From Candidatus Nomurabacteria bacterium UBA5155 (GTDB taxonomy: Bacteria; Patescibacteriota; Minisyncoccia; Phycocordibacterales; UBA9973): a DNA stretch of 21,712 nt. Position 1 is the first letter of the stretch. Each line of letters starts with the position of its first letter. The stretch spans positions 11,504-33,215 of the forward strand of contig DHXN01000015.1 in NCBI GenBank assembly GCA_002413705.1. The letters are read 5' to 3'. The notes under the pieces were generated by a model. It worked only from the letters and a program-made list of their open reading frames with translations, had not been told where the DNA came from and made no database searches. The position numbers were made by a program, and so were the translations under genes. This document shows, in pieces, positions 13,768 to 20,450 of this stretch.

Positions 13768-13776
13768 TGCTAAAAT
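13768..13776 (+). promoter_or_regulatory. Extended -10 promoter, leaderless start at 13783
   Basis: TGCTAAAAT (13768-13776) followed by 6 nt and ATG 13783. No good -35 is seen. It starts the unit 13783-15301 and sits just 5 nt past the CAP gene stop. Confidence 0.65.
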
Positions 13777-13782
13777 ATCGGC

Positions 13783-14535
13783 ATGAAGCTAATCACCTTA
13801 AATACCTGGGCCGGACGAGAAAAAGAAGCCTTTGATGGTTTTTTAAGACAACATATGGCGGAAACGGACATTTTTTGTTTTCAGGAAATTTTTAATAATT
13901 ATGATGGGATCACCGGTGACTATATCAATCATGATTTGGGAAATGGCAATATCTTACAAGAAATCACTGACATACTGACTGACTTCGATCAGTACTTTTG
14001 CCCCATCGCCGAAAATGTCTACGGCATTGCCATCTTTTTGAAAAAAGGGATTAACTTGATTGCTAGCGGGGAAGTCATGCTCTACGAAAATCCTGACTTT
14101 GATGTCAATGAAAAAACCGCCGATCACAATCGCAAGATGCAATGGATGCATATTCAAAACGGACGCAAAGATGTCATGGTGATGAACGTTCATGGACACT
14201 GGGATGCGCGCGGTCGCGATGACACACCCAATCGCTTGCAACAATCAAAAATCATCAATGACTTTATCGAGTCTGTCGGGCTGACGCCAAAGATCATGGT
14301 GGGGGACTTCAATCTCAACGCGCAAACAGAAAGTATCAAACTGTTGGAAAAAAATTTCACCAATCTCATCAGCAAGCATGGCATCACTTCGACACGCACA
14401 GCGCTCTACACCGGTGATGATCAGCATTCTGACTATGTCTTTGTTTCGCCGGAAATTTTGGTTGAAGATTTCAAAGTCATGCCCGATGTTGTCTCTGATC
14501 ATGCACCACTTTTTTTACAATTCGATGTCTTTTAA
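13783..14535 (+). CDS. Endonuclease/exonuclease/phosphatase-family protein
   Basis: A 250-residue soluble enzyme of the EEP superfamily (PF03372). Motifs appear in order: LNTWAG with Asn7; FCFQEIF with Glu35 as metal ligand; NVHGHW (His137/139); MVGDFNLNA with Asp175 and Asn177; SDYVFVS with Asp217; VSDHAPLFL with Asp239 and His240. This full catalytic set indicates a Mg2+-dependent phosphodiesterase or phosphatase. The substrate could be DNA, RNA, a nucleotide or a phospholipid head group and cannot be told from sequence. There is no signal peptide, so it is cytoplasmic. It is the first gene of a unit with a membrane protein (3-nt gap) and a GIY-YIG protein. Confidence 0.85.
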   Translation: MKLITLNTWAGREKEAFDGFLRQHMAETDIFCFQEIFNNYDGITGDYINHDLGNGNILQEITDILTDFDQYFCPIAENVYGIAIFLKKGINLIASGEVMLYENPDFDVNEKTADHNRKMQWMHIQNGRKDVMVMNVHGHWDARGRDDTPNRLQQSKIINDFIESVGLTPKIMVGDFNLNAQTESIKLLEKNFTNLISKHGITSTRTALYTGDDQHSDYVFVSPEILVEDFKVMPDVVSDHAPLFLQFDVF

Positions 14536-14538
14536 CCC

Positions 14539-15057
14539 ATGCAACGCTGGCTAATCATTATCTCAATAGTATTTGTTCAAGAATCAGTCACACTGAGCGG
14601 ATTGTTGGTGAAAACATATCAAGGTGACTATTCAATATGGATCGTGACATTATTTTTTCTGATCGCCACAATTATTGATATTGTCGTTGGTTATTTTCTG
14701 GGAAAATACCTTAAGCAATTTTTAAACAGAGGAGGCATTCATGCTTTTGCGCAAAAATGGTCCGATCGTTTCTATAACTATATCGGCAGGCACGGCAGAA
14801 GAGTGTATTTGCTGTTGCTTGGCTATTTCAGTTTTCCGTATCTGAACTCGTTTATCACCGCATGGCTCGGCATTCCGTTTTGGGAAAGTTTTTGGTATTT
14901 ATTTTTCGGCAACATATTTTTTTATATCACGGCATGGTTGTTGGTGCTTGGTGTGACGTCAATAATCCCCAATCCGCTTGTTGCGTTCGCTGTGGTGATC
15001 GGGCTGACTGTTTTGATTACAATCATATTGCGCCTGTGGCGCTCACGTAAAATCTAA
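14539..15057 (+). CDS. Polytopic membrane protein, unknown function
   Basis: A 172-residue protein with about four to five hydrophobic helices: 3-20 (RWLIIISIVFVQESVTLS), 33-54 (IWIVTLFFLIATIIDIVVGYFL), 90-110 (VYLLLLGYFSFPYLNSFITAW), 115-140 and 145-165. A basic loop (KYLKQFLNRGG, WSDRFYNYIGRHGRR) lies between helices 2 and 3, and the protein ends in RLWRSRKI. The central GYFSFPYLNSFITAWLGIPF and FFGNIFFYITAW segments faintly resemble DedA/VTT or small-multidrug-export proteins, but I cannot assign a family. Three nucleotides separate it from the EEP gene upstream and one from the GIY-YIG gene downstream, so it is cotranscribed with both. Confidence 0.7.
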   Translation: MQRWLIIISIVFVQESVTLSGLLVKTYQGDYSIWIVTLFFLIATIIDIVVGYFLGKYLKQFLNRGGIHAFAQKWSDRFYNYIGRHGRRVYLLLLGYFSFPYLNSFITAWLGIPFWESFWYLFFGNIFFYITAWLLVLGVTSIIPNPLVAFAVVIGLTVLITIILRLWRSRKI

Positions 15058-15058
15058 C

Positions 15059-15301
15059 ATGTATCATGCCTATATCGTGCAATGCAATGACGGCACATAC
15101 TATGTCGGTTCCACCAATGACTTGACGCGGCGCGTCCATCATCACAATCATGCCAAAGCTGGCGCGCACTATACAAAAATCAGACGACCAGTGGTACTGG
15201 TATACAGCGAGCAATACGAAACATATGCAGAGGTGCGCAAACGCGAAGGCGAACTGAAGCGACTGACGCGAGCACAAAAAATCGTGACACTAAAAAAATA
15301 G
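15059..15301 (+). CDS. GIY-YIG domain protein, UPF0213/YhbQ-like
   Basis: An 80-residue single-domain GIY-YIG protein. AYIVQC (GIY half), TYYVGSTNDLTRRVHHHN (YIG half, with the catalytic Arg and the following His), then ARPVVLVYSE-type strands and the Glu in RKREGELKRL all match the small stand-alone UPF0213 family. Members are predicted DNA endonucleases or DNA-repair-linked proteins, and few have been characterised. Full length for the family, with no extra domain. It starts 1 nt after the preceding stop and relies on coupling. No terminator is visible before the pilin gene promoter at 15310. Confidence 0.88.
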   Translation: MYHAYIVQCNDGTYYVGSTNDLTRRVHHHNHAKAGAHYTKIRRPVVLVYSEQYETYAEVRKREGELKRLTRAQKIVTLKK

Positions 15302-15309
15302 AAGTGCTG

Positions 15310-15315
15310 TATACT
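15310..15315 (+). promoter_or_regulatory. -10 box of pilin gene, leaderless start at 15322
   Basis: TATACT (15310-15315), directly preceded by TG, ends 6 nt before ATG 15322. GTGACA at 15284-15289 would be a -35, but its 20-nt spacer is longer than usual. Confidence 0.5.
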
Positions 15316-15321
15316 TAATTC

Positions 15322-15822
15322 ATGGATATGAAAAATAAAGGCGAAAACAGTTCTGGCTTCACCCTCATCGAGCTTTTGGTGGTGATCGCCATCATTGGTA
15401 TTCTTGCGTCGGTTATTCTTGCGTCTTTGAATAGCGCTCGTTCAAAAGCCAATGACGCAAAAATAAAATCAGAACTCGTCGAAATACAAACGGCATTGGA
15501 AATGTATTACGGCCAGTACGGTACTTTTTATGTTGCAGGATCAGGCTGGAACAATGGCGGGGATGGATGGCTAAACTATCAGGATGGTAGTGCTTATACC
15601 GTGGCAGTAACTACTGCCCTCACCAATGCCGGTTTTCTTGGAGGTATGCCACTCGATGGACCTATTTCCAATTCTATGATTTATATCTGCAATGGAGGAT
15701 CACAGTATTCGCTTTCTGCCACCTTGACCAACCCGAGTGTGTCGGACATTTCTCATCTTCAGACGCTTTGCGAGGGAAATACAGAAGCATCTTATGGCAA
15801 GAACTATGGCATAGGAAACTAG
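15322..15822 (+). CDS. Type IV pilin/pseudopilin-like protein
   Basis: A 166-residue protein with a class III signal. A short leader (MDMKNKGENSSG) is cut by prepilin peptidase after Gly12, and the mature chain starts FTLIELLVVIAIIGILASV with Glu at position 5 of the mature protein. The hydrophobic alpha-1 helix continues into SARSKANDAKIKSELVEIQTALEMYYGQYG, as in GspG/PilA-type major pseudopilins. The C-terminal globular part has two Cys (in YICNGG and TLCEGN) that could form a disulfide loop. It would be assembled into a pilus or pseudopilus by machinery encoded elsewhere; CPR bacteria often keep such pili for attachment or DNA uptake. It appears monocistronic, with its own -10 box and a downstream hairpin. 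Confidence 0.88.
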   Translation: MDMKNKGENSSGFTLIELLVVIAIIGILASVILASLNSARSKANDAKIKSELVEIQTALEMYYGQYGTFYVAGSGWNNGGDGWLNYQDGSAYTVAVTTALTNAGFLGGMPLDGPISNSMIYICNGGSQYSLSATLTNPSVSDISHLQTLCEGNTEASYGKNYGIGN

Positions 15823-15896
15823 TAATAGTTCTTGATCTATCTCGTCTCTATTATGTATGAAAATACAGAGAATGTTGTCTTTTGTACCTATACTCT

Positions 15897-15930
15897 AAAA
15901 TACCCTATTGTTATTACGGTGGGGTATTTT
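15897..15930 (+). terminator. Hairpin terminator after pilin gene
   Basis: AAAATACCC (15897-15905) pairs with GGGTATTTT (15922-15930), a 9-bp stem with a 16-nt loop. The T-run forms part of the stem rather than following it, and the repeat is similar on both strands. It separates the pilin gene from the next transcription unit. Confidence 0.65.
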
Positions 15931-15937
15931 GGTATCG

Positions 15938-15966
15938 TTTACTATCACCGGCTAGGGGCGTATACT
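15938..15966 (+). promoter_or_regulatory. Promoter of MliC/sigma/MacAB unit, leaderless start at 15974
   Basis: TTTACT (15938-15943, 4/6 to TTGACA), a 17-nt spacer, TATACT (15961-15966), then 7 nt to ATG 15974. It is the only promoter I can see for the seven following genes. It overlaps the region just after the pilin terminator. Confidence 0.65.
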
Positions 15967-15973
15967 GAATAAT

Positions 15974-16879
15974 ATGACATTTAAAAAAGTAGTATTTTAT
16001 ATTGTGATCGTAATATTGTTTGTAGTGGTAGGCTACAGTGTTATTCACAAAATGCCGGTGGCAACAGCACCGGTTGTGCCTGTGACAACTCCTGGTTCAA
16101 CATCTACCACCACAACAATTGCAAATTATTCATGTGACAGCGGCAAAACTATTGCAGCAAGTTTCAGTAACAACGATGCCACAATCACGCTTTCTGACGG
16201 CCGCACACTGACACTGCCACACACTGTTTCCGCGGATGGTGCGCAGTATGGTAGCGGAACTGTGTTATTTGTAACAAAAGGTGATCAAGGATTTTTACAA
16301 GAAAATGCTAACACCACATACGACAATTGTATCGTGAATTCTAGCGGCAGTGCTGTAAGTGGTATCAAATCCTTCACTGATCAGGGTCATACATTTACAC
16401 TGAACTATCCGGCAAACCTCACCCTCGCCGGTGGTGGTATTGGCTACACGCAAAATTGGAAAGTGGACACTGACAGCACACTCGGACTGATCTTGGTGAC
16501 ACTCAAATCTCCGGCAAACTATATGCCAAAAACAAATTTGGGCGATGTGAAATTTAGCATCGGTACTTCAAGTGATCCAAAGGCAGTCGCATCATGTCTG
16601 ACTGATACCAGTGGGGCAGGAGTAATCAAGTCCACTGTTGCGTATAACGGTATCAACTATACAAAGCTTGTGACAGTTGACGCTGGTGCGGGCAATCGCT
16701 ACGAAACCAACAGCTACCGCACTGTGCAACATGGTCAGTGTTATGCGGTGGAATACACTGTGCACTATGCAGTGCTGGAAAACTTTGATCCGAGTATGGG
16801 TATAAAACAGTATGATGTAGCTAAAGTGCATGCCGACTTCGATGGCATTGTGCAAAGTCTGAAATTTCTTAGTCAGTAA
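15974..16879 (+). CDS. Membrane-anchored MliC (lysozyme inhibitor) domain protein
   Basis: A 301-residue protein with an N-terminal TM anchor (about 5-24) and a P/T-rich linker (30-50). A MliC-type domain (about 50-120) follows, then a C-terminal domain of unknown family (about 127-301). MliC features are YSCDSGKTIAASF, TITLSDGRTLTL, ADGAQYGSGTVLFVTKGD and YDNCI, with Cys54 and Cys119 as the likely disulfide. MliC proteins block C-type lysozyme by inserting a loop into its active site. The Lys of TKGD is kept, while the usual Ser of the SGA loop is Asp here (ADGA). The C-terminal part (FTLNYPANLTL, then DVAKVHADFDGIVQSLKF) resembles the beta-rich domains common in CPR surface proteins. It is the first gene of the sigma/efflux unit, 5 nt before the sigma gene. 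Confidence 0.75.
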   Translation: MTFKKVVFYIVIVILFVVVGYSVIHKMPVATAPVVPVTTPGSTSTTTTIANYSCDSGKTIAASFSNNDATITLSDGRTLTLPHTVSADGAQYGSGTVLFVTKGDQGFLQENANTTYDNCIVNSSGSAVSGIKSFTDQGHTFTLNYPANLTLAGGGIGYTQNWKVDTDSTLGLILVTLKSPANYMPKTNLGDVKFSIGTSSDPKAVASCLTDTSGAGVIKSTVAYNGINYTKLVTVDAGAGNRYETNSYRTVQHGQCYAVEYTVHYAVLENFDPSMGIKQYDVAKVHADFDGIVQSLKFLSQ

Positions 16880-16884
16880 AATTA

Positions 16885-17397
16885 ATGGAAGAGCACGAAT
16901 TTTCAGGATTTATCGCCGAACACTTCAGTGCGATCTATCGCTATGCCTATCGTTTTGCGCGAGACACTGCCGTAGCTGAAGATATTGTGCAGGAAACATT
17001 TATTAAAGCCTGGCGCTCAAGTGACACGTTCAAAAAAGACATGCCGGTAGCGCCATGGCTTTTTCGTATTGCACACAACACGGCGATAGACTATTTGAGA
17101 AAAAAGAAGAGTATCGTGTTTTCGCACATTGTCACTGATGATGAAAACAACGAAGCACTGTTTGCAGACACGAATATAGATATCATGGAAGAGACTATTG
17201 CGCGTGAAGAAAAAGAGACACTCACCACCGCGATCGAAAGCTTGCCGGTGCATTATAGAGAAGTATTGTTACTGCGTGCTGAAGAAATGCTGTCATTCGA
17301 AGAAATAGCTATCGTGGTGGGGAAGCCTTTGAACACGGTTAAAAGTTTGTATCGCCGCGGATTGGCACTGCTTGCAACCACACTGCACCTAAAATGA
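16885..17397 (+). CDS. ECF-like RNA polymerase sigma factor
   Basis: A 170-residue sigma-70 family protein with only regions 2 and 4. Region 2 (about 15-75) has YAYRFARDTAVAEDIVQETF, IKAWR and PWLFRIAHNTAIDYLRKKK. Region 4 (about 115-165) has IESLPVHYREVLLLRAEEML, SFEEIAIVVGKPLNTVKSLY and RRGL, the helix-turn-helix that reads the -35. An acidic linker (DDENNEALFADTNIDIMEE) joins them. Such factors redirect RNA polymerase in response to envelope signals and are usually held by a membrane anti-sigma encoded next door. The following gene fits that role. Because the sigma gene sits second in the operon with MacAB, it may control its own operon (inference). Confidence 0.92.
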   Translation: MEEHEFSGFIAEHFSAIYRYAYRFARDTAVAEDIVQETFIKAWRSSDTFKKDMPVAPWLFRIAHNTAIDYLRKKKSIVFSHIVTDDENNEALFADTNIDIMEETIAREEKETLTTAIESLPVHYREVLLLRAEEMLSFEEIAIVVGKPLNTVKSLYRRGLALLATTLHLK

Positions 17398-17421
17398 AAA
17401 TTCATACGTACTAATAAGTAT

Positions 17422-17790
17422 ATGTTTAATCTAACCCCTGTCACTGCGCGAACGGGATTGCTGGAGCAGGTTATTTCCGCTGTAGAACACAAACAGCAGG
17501 TTTCTCGCCTGTGGCGTTTGCGCGTATCGGTCAGCGTCGGCATTGCGTCAGTGATCGCGCTAGTTCCTGTGGTGACTTCTTTGGTCAATGCATTTGCAGC
17601 TTCTAATTTCGGTACCTATCTTGGACTCGTTTTCAGCGACACGAGCGTTGTGTTGTCATCATGGAGAGTGATCGGCGCATCACTATTGGAGTCGCTACCG
17701 GCGGTGGCACTGACCGGCACGCTGGCACTTGTTGGAGTATTCCTATGGTCATTACGCACCGTTTCTCTTAATAATAATTTTATTGTATGA
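17422..17790 (+). CDS. Putative membrane anti-sigma factor
   Basis: A 122-residue protein. A cytoplasmic N-terminal segment (LLEQVISAVEHKQQVSRLWRLRV, here cut only by description) of about 33 residues has amphipathic helical character. Two or three TM helices follow, about 34-58 (VSVGIASVIALVPVVTSLV) and 85-110 (SLLESLPAVALTGTLALVGVF). No zinc-binding HxxxCxxC motif of ZAS anti-sigmas is present. Position 24 nt after the sigma gene and the layout of a cytoplasmic helix plus membrane part support an anti-sigma role, but this is inferred from context and not from recognisable homology. Its stop overlaps the next start (ATGA at 17787-17790). Confidence 0.55.
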   Translation: MFNLTPVTARTGLLEQVISAVEHKQQVSRLWRLRVSVSVGIASVIALVPVVTSLVNAFAASNFGTYLGLVFSDTSVVLSSWRVIGASLLESLPAVALTGTLALVGVFLWSLRTVSLNNNFIV

Positions 17791-18185
17791 ACACAAAACA
17801 TTTTTTTCAATCACACGCACTGGCTGTCGTACTTTCCATTATCGTGGTACTGGTGTTGGTCATGGGAGCATTCGCTGTTGGCGAACGTGTAGGATTTCAT
17901 AAAGCATCATTTGATCCGAACAATGGCAATCACATGATGACTGACGCTCACGGCAGTGCCGGAAAAGTTATTGCGATCACACTGCCGACCATCACCATTG
18001 AAGACAAAGACAACACCGAAAAAACAGTCGTGGTCAGTGATCAAACGGTCATTCGAAAATTCCGTAACACATTGACCTCGCAAGATATTGCAGTGGGAGA
18101 TTACATTGTGGCCATAGGCGAACCCAATACGCAGTCACAAATCGCCGCAACCCTTATCAGAATTTTACCACCTATGCCACAATGA
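17787..18185 (+). CDS. Membrane-anchored DUF5666-like protein
   Basis: A 132-residue protein with an N-terminal TM helix (about 11-33, ALAVVLSIIVVLVLVMGAFA). An extracytoplasmic beta-barrel-like domain (about 55-128) reads GKVIAITLPTITIEDKDNTE, then TVVVSDQTVIRKF, QDIAVGDYIVAIGEP and IAATLIRIL. This is the pattern of DUF5666/OB-like domains (G-V-x-hydrophobic, T-I-x-D, TV-V, Gx-V-x-V-G, A-x-I-x-I). The molecular role of the domain is unknown. It overlaps both neighbours by ATGA quadruplets, so translation is coupled to the putative anti-sigma and to the MacA-like adaptor. It may modulate the efflux complex or sense envelope state (inference). Confidence 0.65.
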   Translation: MNTKHFFQSHALAVVLSIIVVLVLVMGAFAVGERVGFHKASFDPNNGNHMMTDAHGSAGKVIAITLPTITIEDKDNTEKTVVVSDQTVIRKFRNTLTSQDIAVGDYIVAIGEPNTQSQIAATLIRILPPMPQ

Positions 18186-19726
18186 ATACCTTTTTTCAAA
18201 AAACAAAACTTTATATCGCTCTCATTATTGTGCTTGGCGGATATTTTGCAATTCGCGCAATAACAAAAACTGCTGCGCCGACTGTCTATGTGCTTGGTAC
18301 TGCAACAAAAGGAACAGTAGTATCCATCGTAACGAGTACCGGACAGGTCTCAACATCAAACTCTGTCGATCTGAAGCCGCAAGTGTCTGGCACACTGCTT
18401 TCTATTCGCGCAAAAGCCGGTGATAAAATCAGTGCAGGAGAAACACTGTTTGTGCTTGATGGCACTGACGCGGCTCGCGCAGTCAAGACAGCACAAAACA
18501 ATGTGGCTTCAGCCCAGCTTGATTTGCTTGCCACCCAAACTGCTAATAAAAATACGAACAGTGACCAGACTAAAGCAGTAGCAACCGCATATGCAACGTT
18601 GCTTAGCTCTGGATTACAGCCACAACCGGTAGATCAAACCACTTCTAACTATCAACTGCCAACTATTACTGGTAACTACACATTGGGTAAAGAAGGTACG
18701 ATCACCATCACGACCTATTCATCTCAAGGAGGTATTTCTTTTCAAACATCTGGTTTAGTCAGCGCCAATACATTGACCAATACCACTACCGCGCAGCCAA
18801 TCGCCGATTCAGGATTGTTTATTCAATTTCCCACAACTGTCAGAGGTGGTCTAACATGGACGATTACTATTCCAAATAAGAATTCTGCAAATTATGTTTC
18901 AAATGAAAATGCATATGAAAATGCACTTGAAGCGCAAGCACAAGCAGTTGATCCTGCCAGTAGTAATGCAGTAACATTGCAAACAAAACAGCTTGCCATT
19001 ACTCAAGCGGAAAACACTTTAGCTAGTGCCGAAGAAACACTCGCGCAATATTCTATCAAGGCGCCGTTTTCAGGAACATTAGCCACAGTGCCGGTAAGTG
19101 TTGGGGACAGTATTTCTGGCACGACACTGGGAACAATTATCACTAATCAGGAAATTGTAAATCTTTCATTGAACGAAGTGGATGTTTCAAAAGTTGCTAT
19201 TGGCGATAAAACCACCTTGACGTTTGGCGCTATCAGCGGACTGTCGCTTACAGGTACTGTGACCACCATTGATCCTGTCGGTGTTGTTAGCTCAGGAGTT
19301 GTGAACTATACGGTGACTATTTCACTTGATACCCAAGATGTTCGCGTGAAGTCCGGTATGTCAGTAACTGCTGCGGTTCAAACTGCCGTTGCCCAAGATG
19401 TGATCACTGTGCCAAACACTGCGGTGAAAACGACAAACGGTTCGTCGTATGTGCTGACTGTTCCCGATGGTGATATTTCGACTCCGGCAACAACAGGACA
19501 AGGGGTGATACTCACTGTTGCGCCAATGAAAACCCCGGTAGTGATCGGCATTACTGATGGCACAACAACTGAAATCACTTCAGGTCTCAATGAAAATCAG
19601 TCCATTGTTACGAAGACAGTAACAACGAGTACAACTACTGCTGCTGCAGCAAAAACACCTACCGGCAGCAGTTTATTGGGTGGTGGAGGAGGAGGTGGTC
19701 GTGCAGGAGTCCGAATAGGCGGATAA
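18182..19726 (+). CDS. MacA/HlyD-family adaptor with unusual hairpin insert
   Basis: A 514-residue membrane-fusion protein anchored by an N-terminal TM helix (about 8-26). A first lipoyl half (GQVSTSNSVDLKPQVSGTLL to GDKISAGETLFVLDG, 54-94) leads to the first coiled-coil arm (ARAVKTAQNNVASAQLDLLA). Then comes a Thr/Ser/Gln-rich beta-type insert (about 142-243), followed by the second arm (QTKQLAITQAENTLASAEETL) and the second lipoyl half (YSIKAPFSGTLATVPVSVGD). Beta-barrel and membrane-proximal regions and a poly-Gly tail (GGGGGGGRAG) complete it. Adaptors of this type couple a MacB-like ABC transporter to extracellular release. The ABC ATPase starts 1 nt after the stop. The insert replaces the hairpin tip that meets TolC in Gram-negative MacA. 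Confidence 0.85.
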   Translation: MNTFFQKTKLYIALIIVLGGYFAIRAITKTAAPTVYVLGTATKGTVVSIVTSTGQVSTSNSVDLKPQVSGTLLSIRAKAGDKISAGETLFVLDGTDAARAVKTAQNNVASAQLDLLATQTANKNTNSDQTKAVATAYATLLSSGLQPQPVDQTTSNYQLPTITGNYTLGKEGTITITTYSSQGGISFQTSGLVSANTLTNTTTAQPIADSGLFIQFPTTVRGGLTWTITIPNKNSANYVSNENAYENALEAQAQAVDPASSNAVTLQTKQLAITQAENTLASAEETLAQYSIKAPFSGTLATVPVSVGDSISGTTLGTIITNQEIVNLSLNEVDVSKVAIGDKTTLTFGAISGLSLTGTVTTIDPVGVVSSGVVNYTVTISLDTQDVRVKSGMSVTAAVQTAVAQDVITVPNTAVKTTNGSSYVLTVPDGDISTPATTGQGVILTVAPMKTPVVIGITDGTTTEITSGLNENQSIVTKTVTTSTTTAAAAKTPTGSSLLGGGGGGGRAGVRIGG

Positions 19727-19727
19727 T

Positions 19728-20450
19728 ATGATTGAAGTCACTGACATTACAAAAACATACGAGTCAGGCGATACTTCTTTTCAAGCATTGAAAGGAGTAA
19801 GCTTCACGATCAAGGACGGTGAATTTGTGGCAATCATGGGTCCGTCGGGGTCTGGTAAATCTACACTGATGCATATACTCGGCTGTCTCGATACACCAAC
19901 AGAAGGAACATATTTTTTGGATGGTAAAGACGTGTCGAAAATGTCTGATGATGATTTGGCAGATATTCGCCGCGACAATATCGGTTTCGTATTTCAATCG
20001 TTCAACTTATTACCGCGTACCACAGTGCTACGCAATGTTATGTTGCCATTAATTTATGCCAATGAATCACCGGAGAAGCGCGAGCGCGATGCGCGAGAGG
20101 CACTGGAGTCTGCTGGTCTCGACGAGCGATATTTTACACACAAGTCCAACCAACTTTCTGGAGGACAAATACAACGCGTGGCGATTGCGCGCGCGCTGGT
20201 AAATAATCCGACAATGATTTTGGCCGATGAACCGACAGGAAACCTGGATAGTCATACCGGAGAAATTGTACTTGGCACATTTCAACGACTGAACGAAACA
20301 CTTGGACGCACTATTATTTTGATTACCCATGAACCAGATGTGGCAGAACACGCTGATCGTATTATTGTCATTCGTGACGGTGTGATTGTTAGTGATGCAG
20401 CCAACCATAAGAAACATAAGGTGCGTGTAGAACCAAAACAAACTATATGA
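19728..20450 (+). CDS. ABC transporter ATP-binding protein, MacB/LolD type
   Basis: A 240-residue ATPase with Walker A GPSGSGKST (38-46), Q-loop FVFQSFNLLPRTTV (Gln90), signature LSGGQIQRVAIARAL (143-157), Walker B MILADEPTGNLDS (163-175) and H-loop ITHEPD (His201). The FNLLPRTTVLRNVMLPLIY stretch is typical of the MacB/LolD/FtsE-like (type VII, mechanotransmission) group. It hydrolyses ATP to drive the permease encoded downstream, and the two genes overlap by ATGA (20447-20450). The signature reads SGGQIQR where SGGQQQR is commonest, which should not affect function. Together with the adaptor upstream it forms a MacAB-like efflux system. Confidence 0.93.
   Translation: MIEVTDITKTYESGDTSFQALKGVSFTIKDGEFVAIMGPSGSGKSTLMHILGCLDTPTEGTYFLDGKDVSKMSDDDLADIRRDNIGFVFQSFNLLPRTTVLRNVMLPLIYANESPEKRERDAREALESAGLDERYFTHKSNQLSGGQIQRVAIARALVNNPTMILADEPTGNLDSHTGEIVLGTFQRLNETLGRTIILITHEPDVAEHADRIIVIRDGVIVSDAANHKKHKVRVEPKQTI

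Noticed and set aside
17398..17421. Separate promoter for the putative anti-sigma gene (TACTAA)
   Set aside because: The hexamer matches the -10 consensus poorly, and the 24-nt gap fits cotranscription with the sigma gene.
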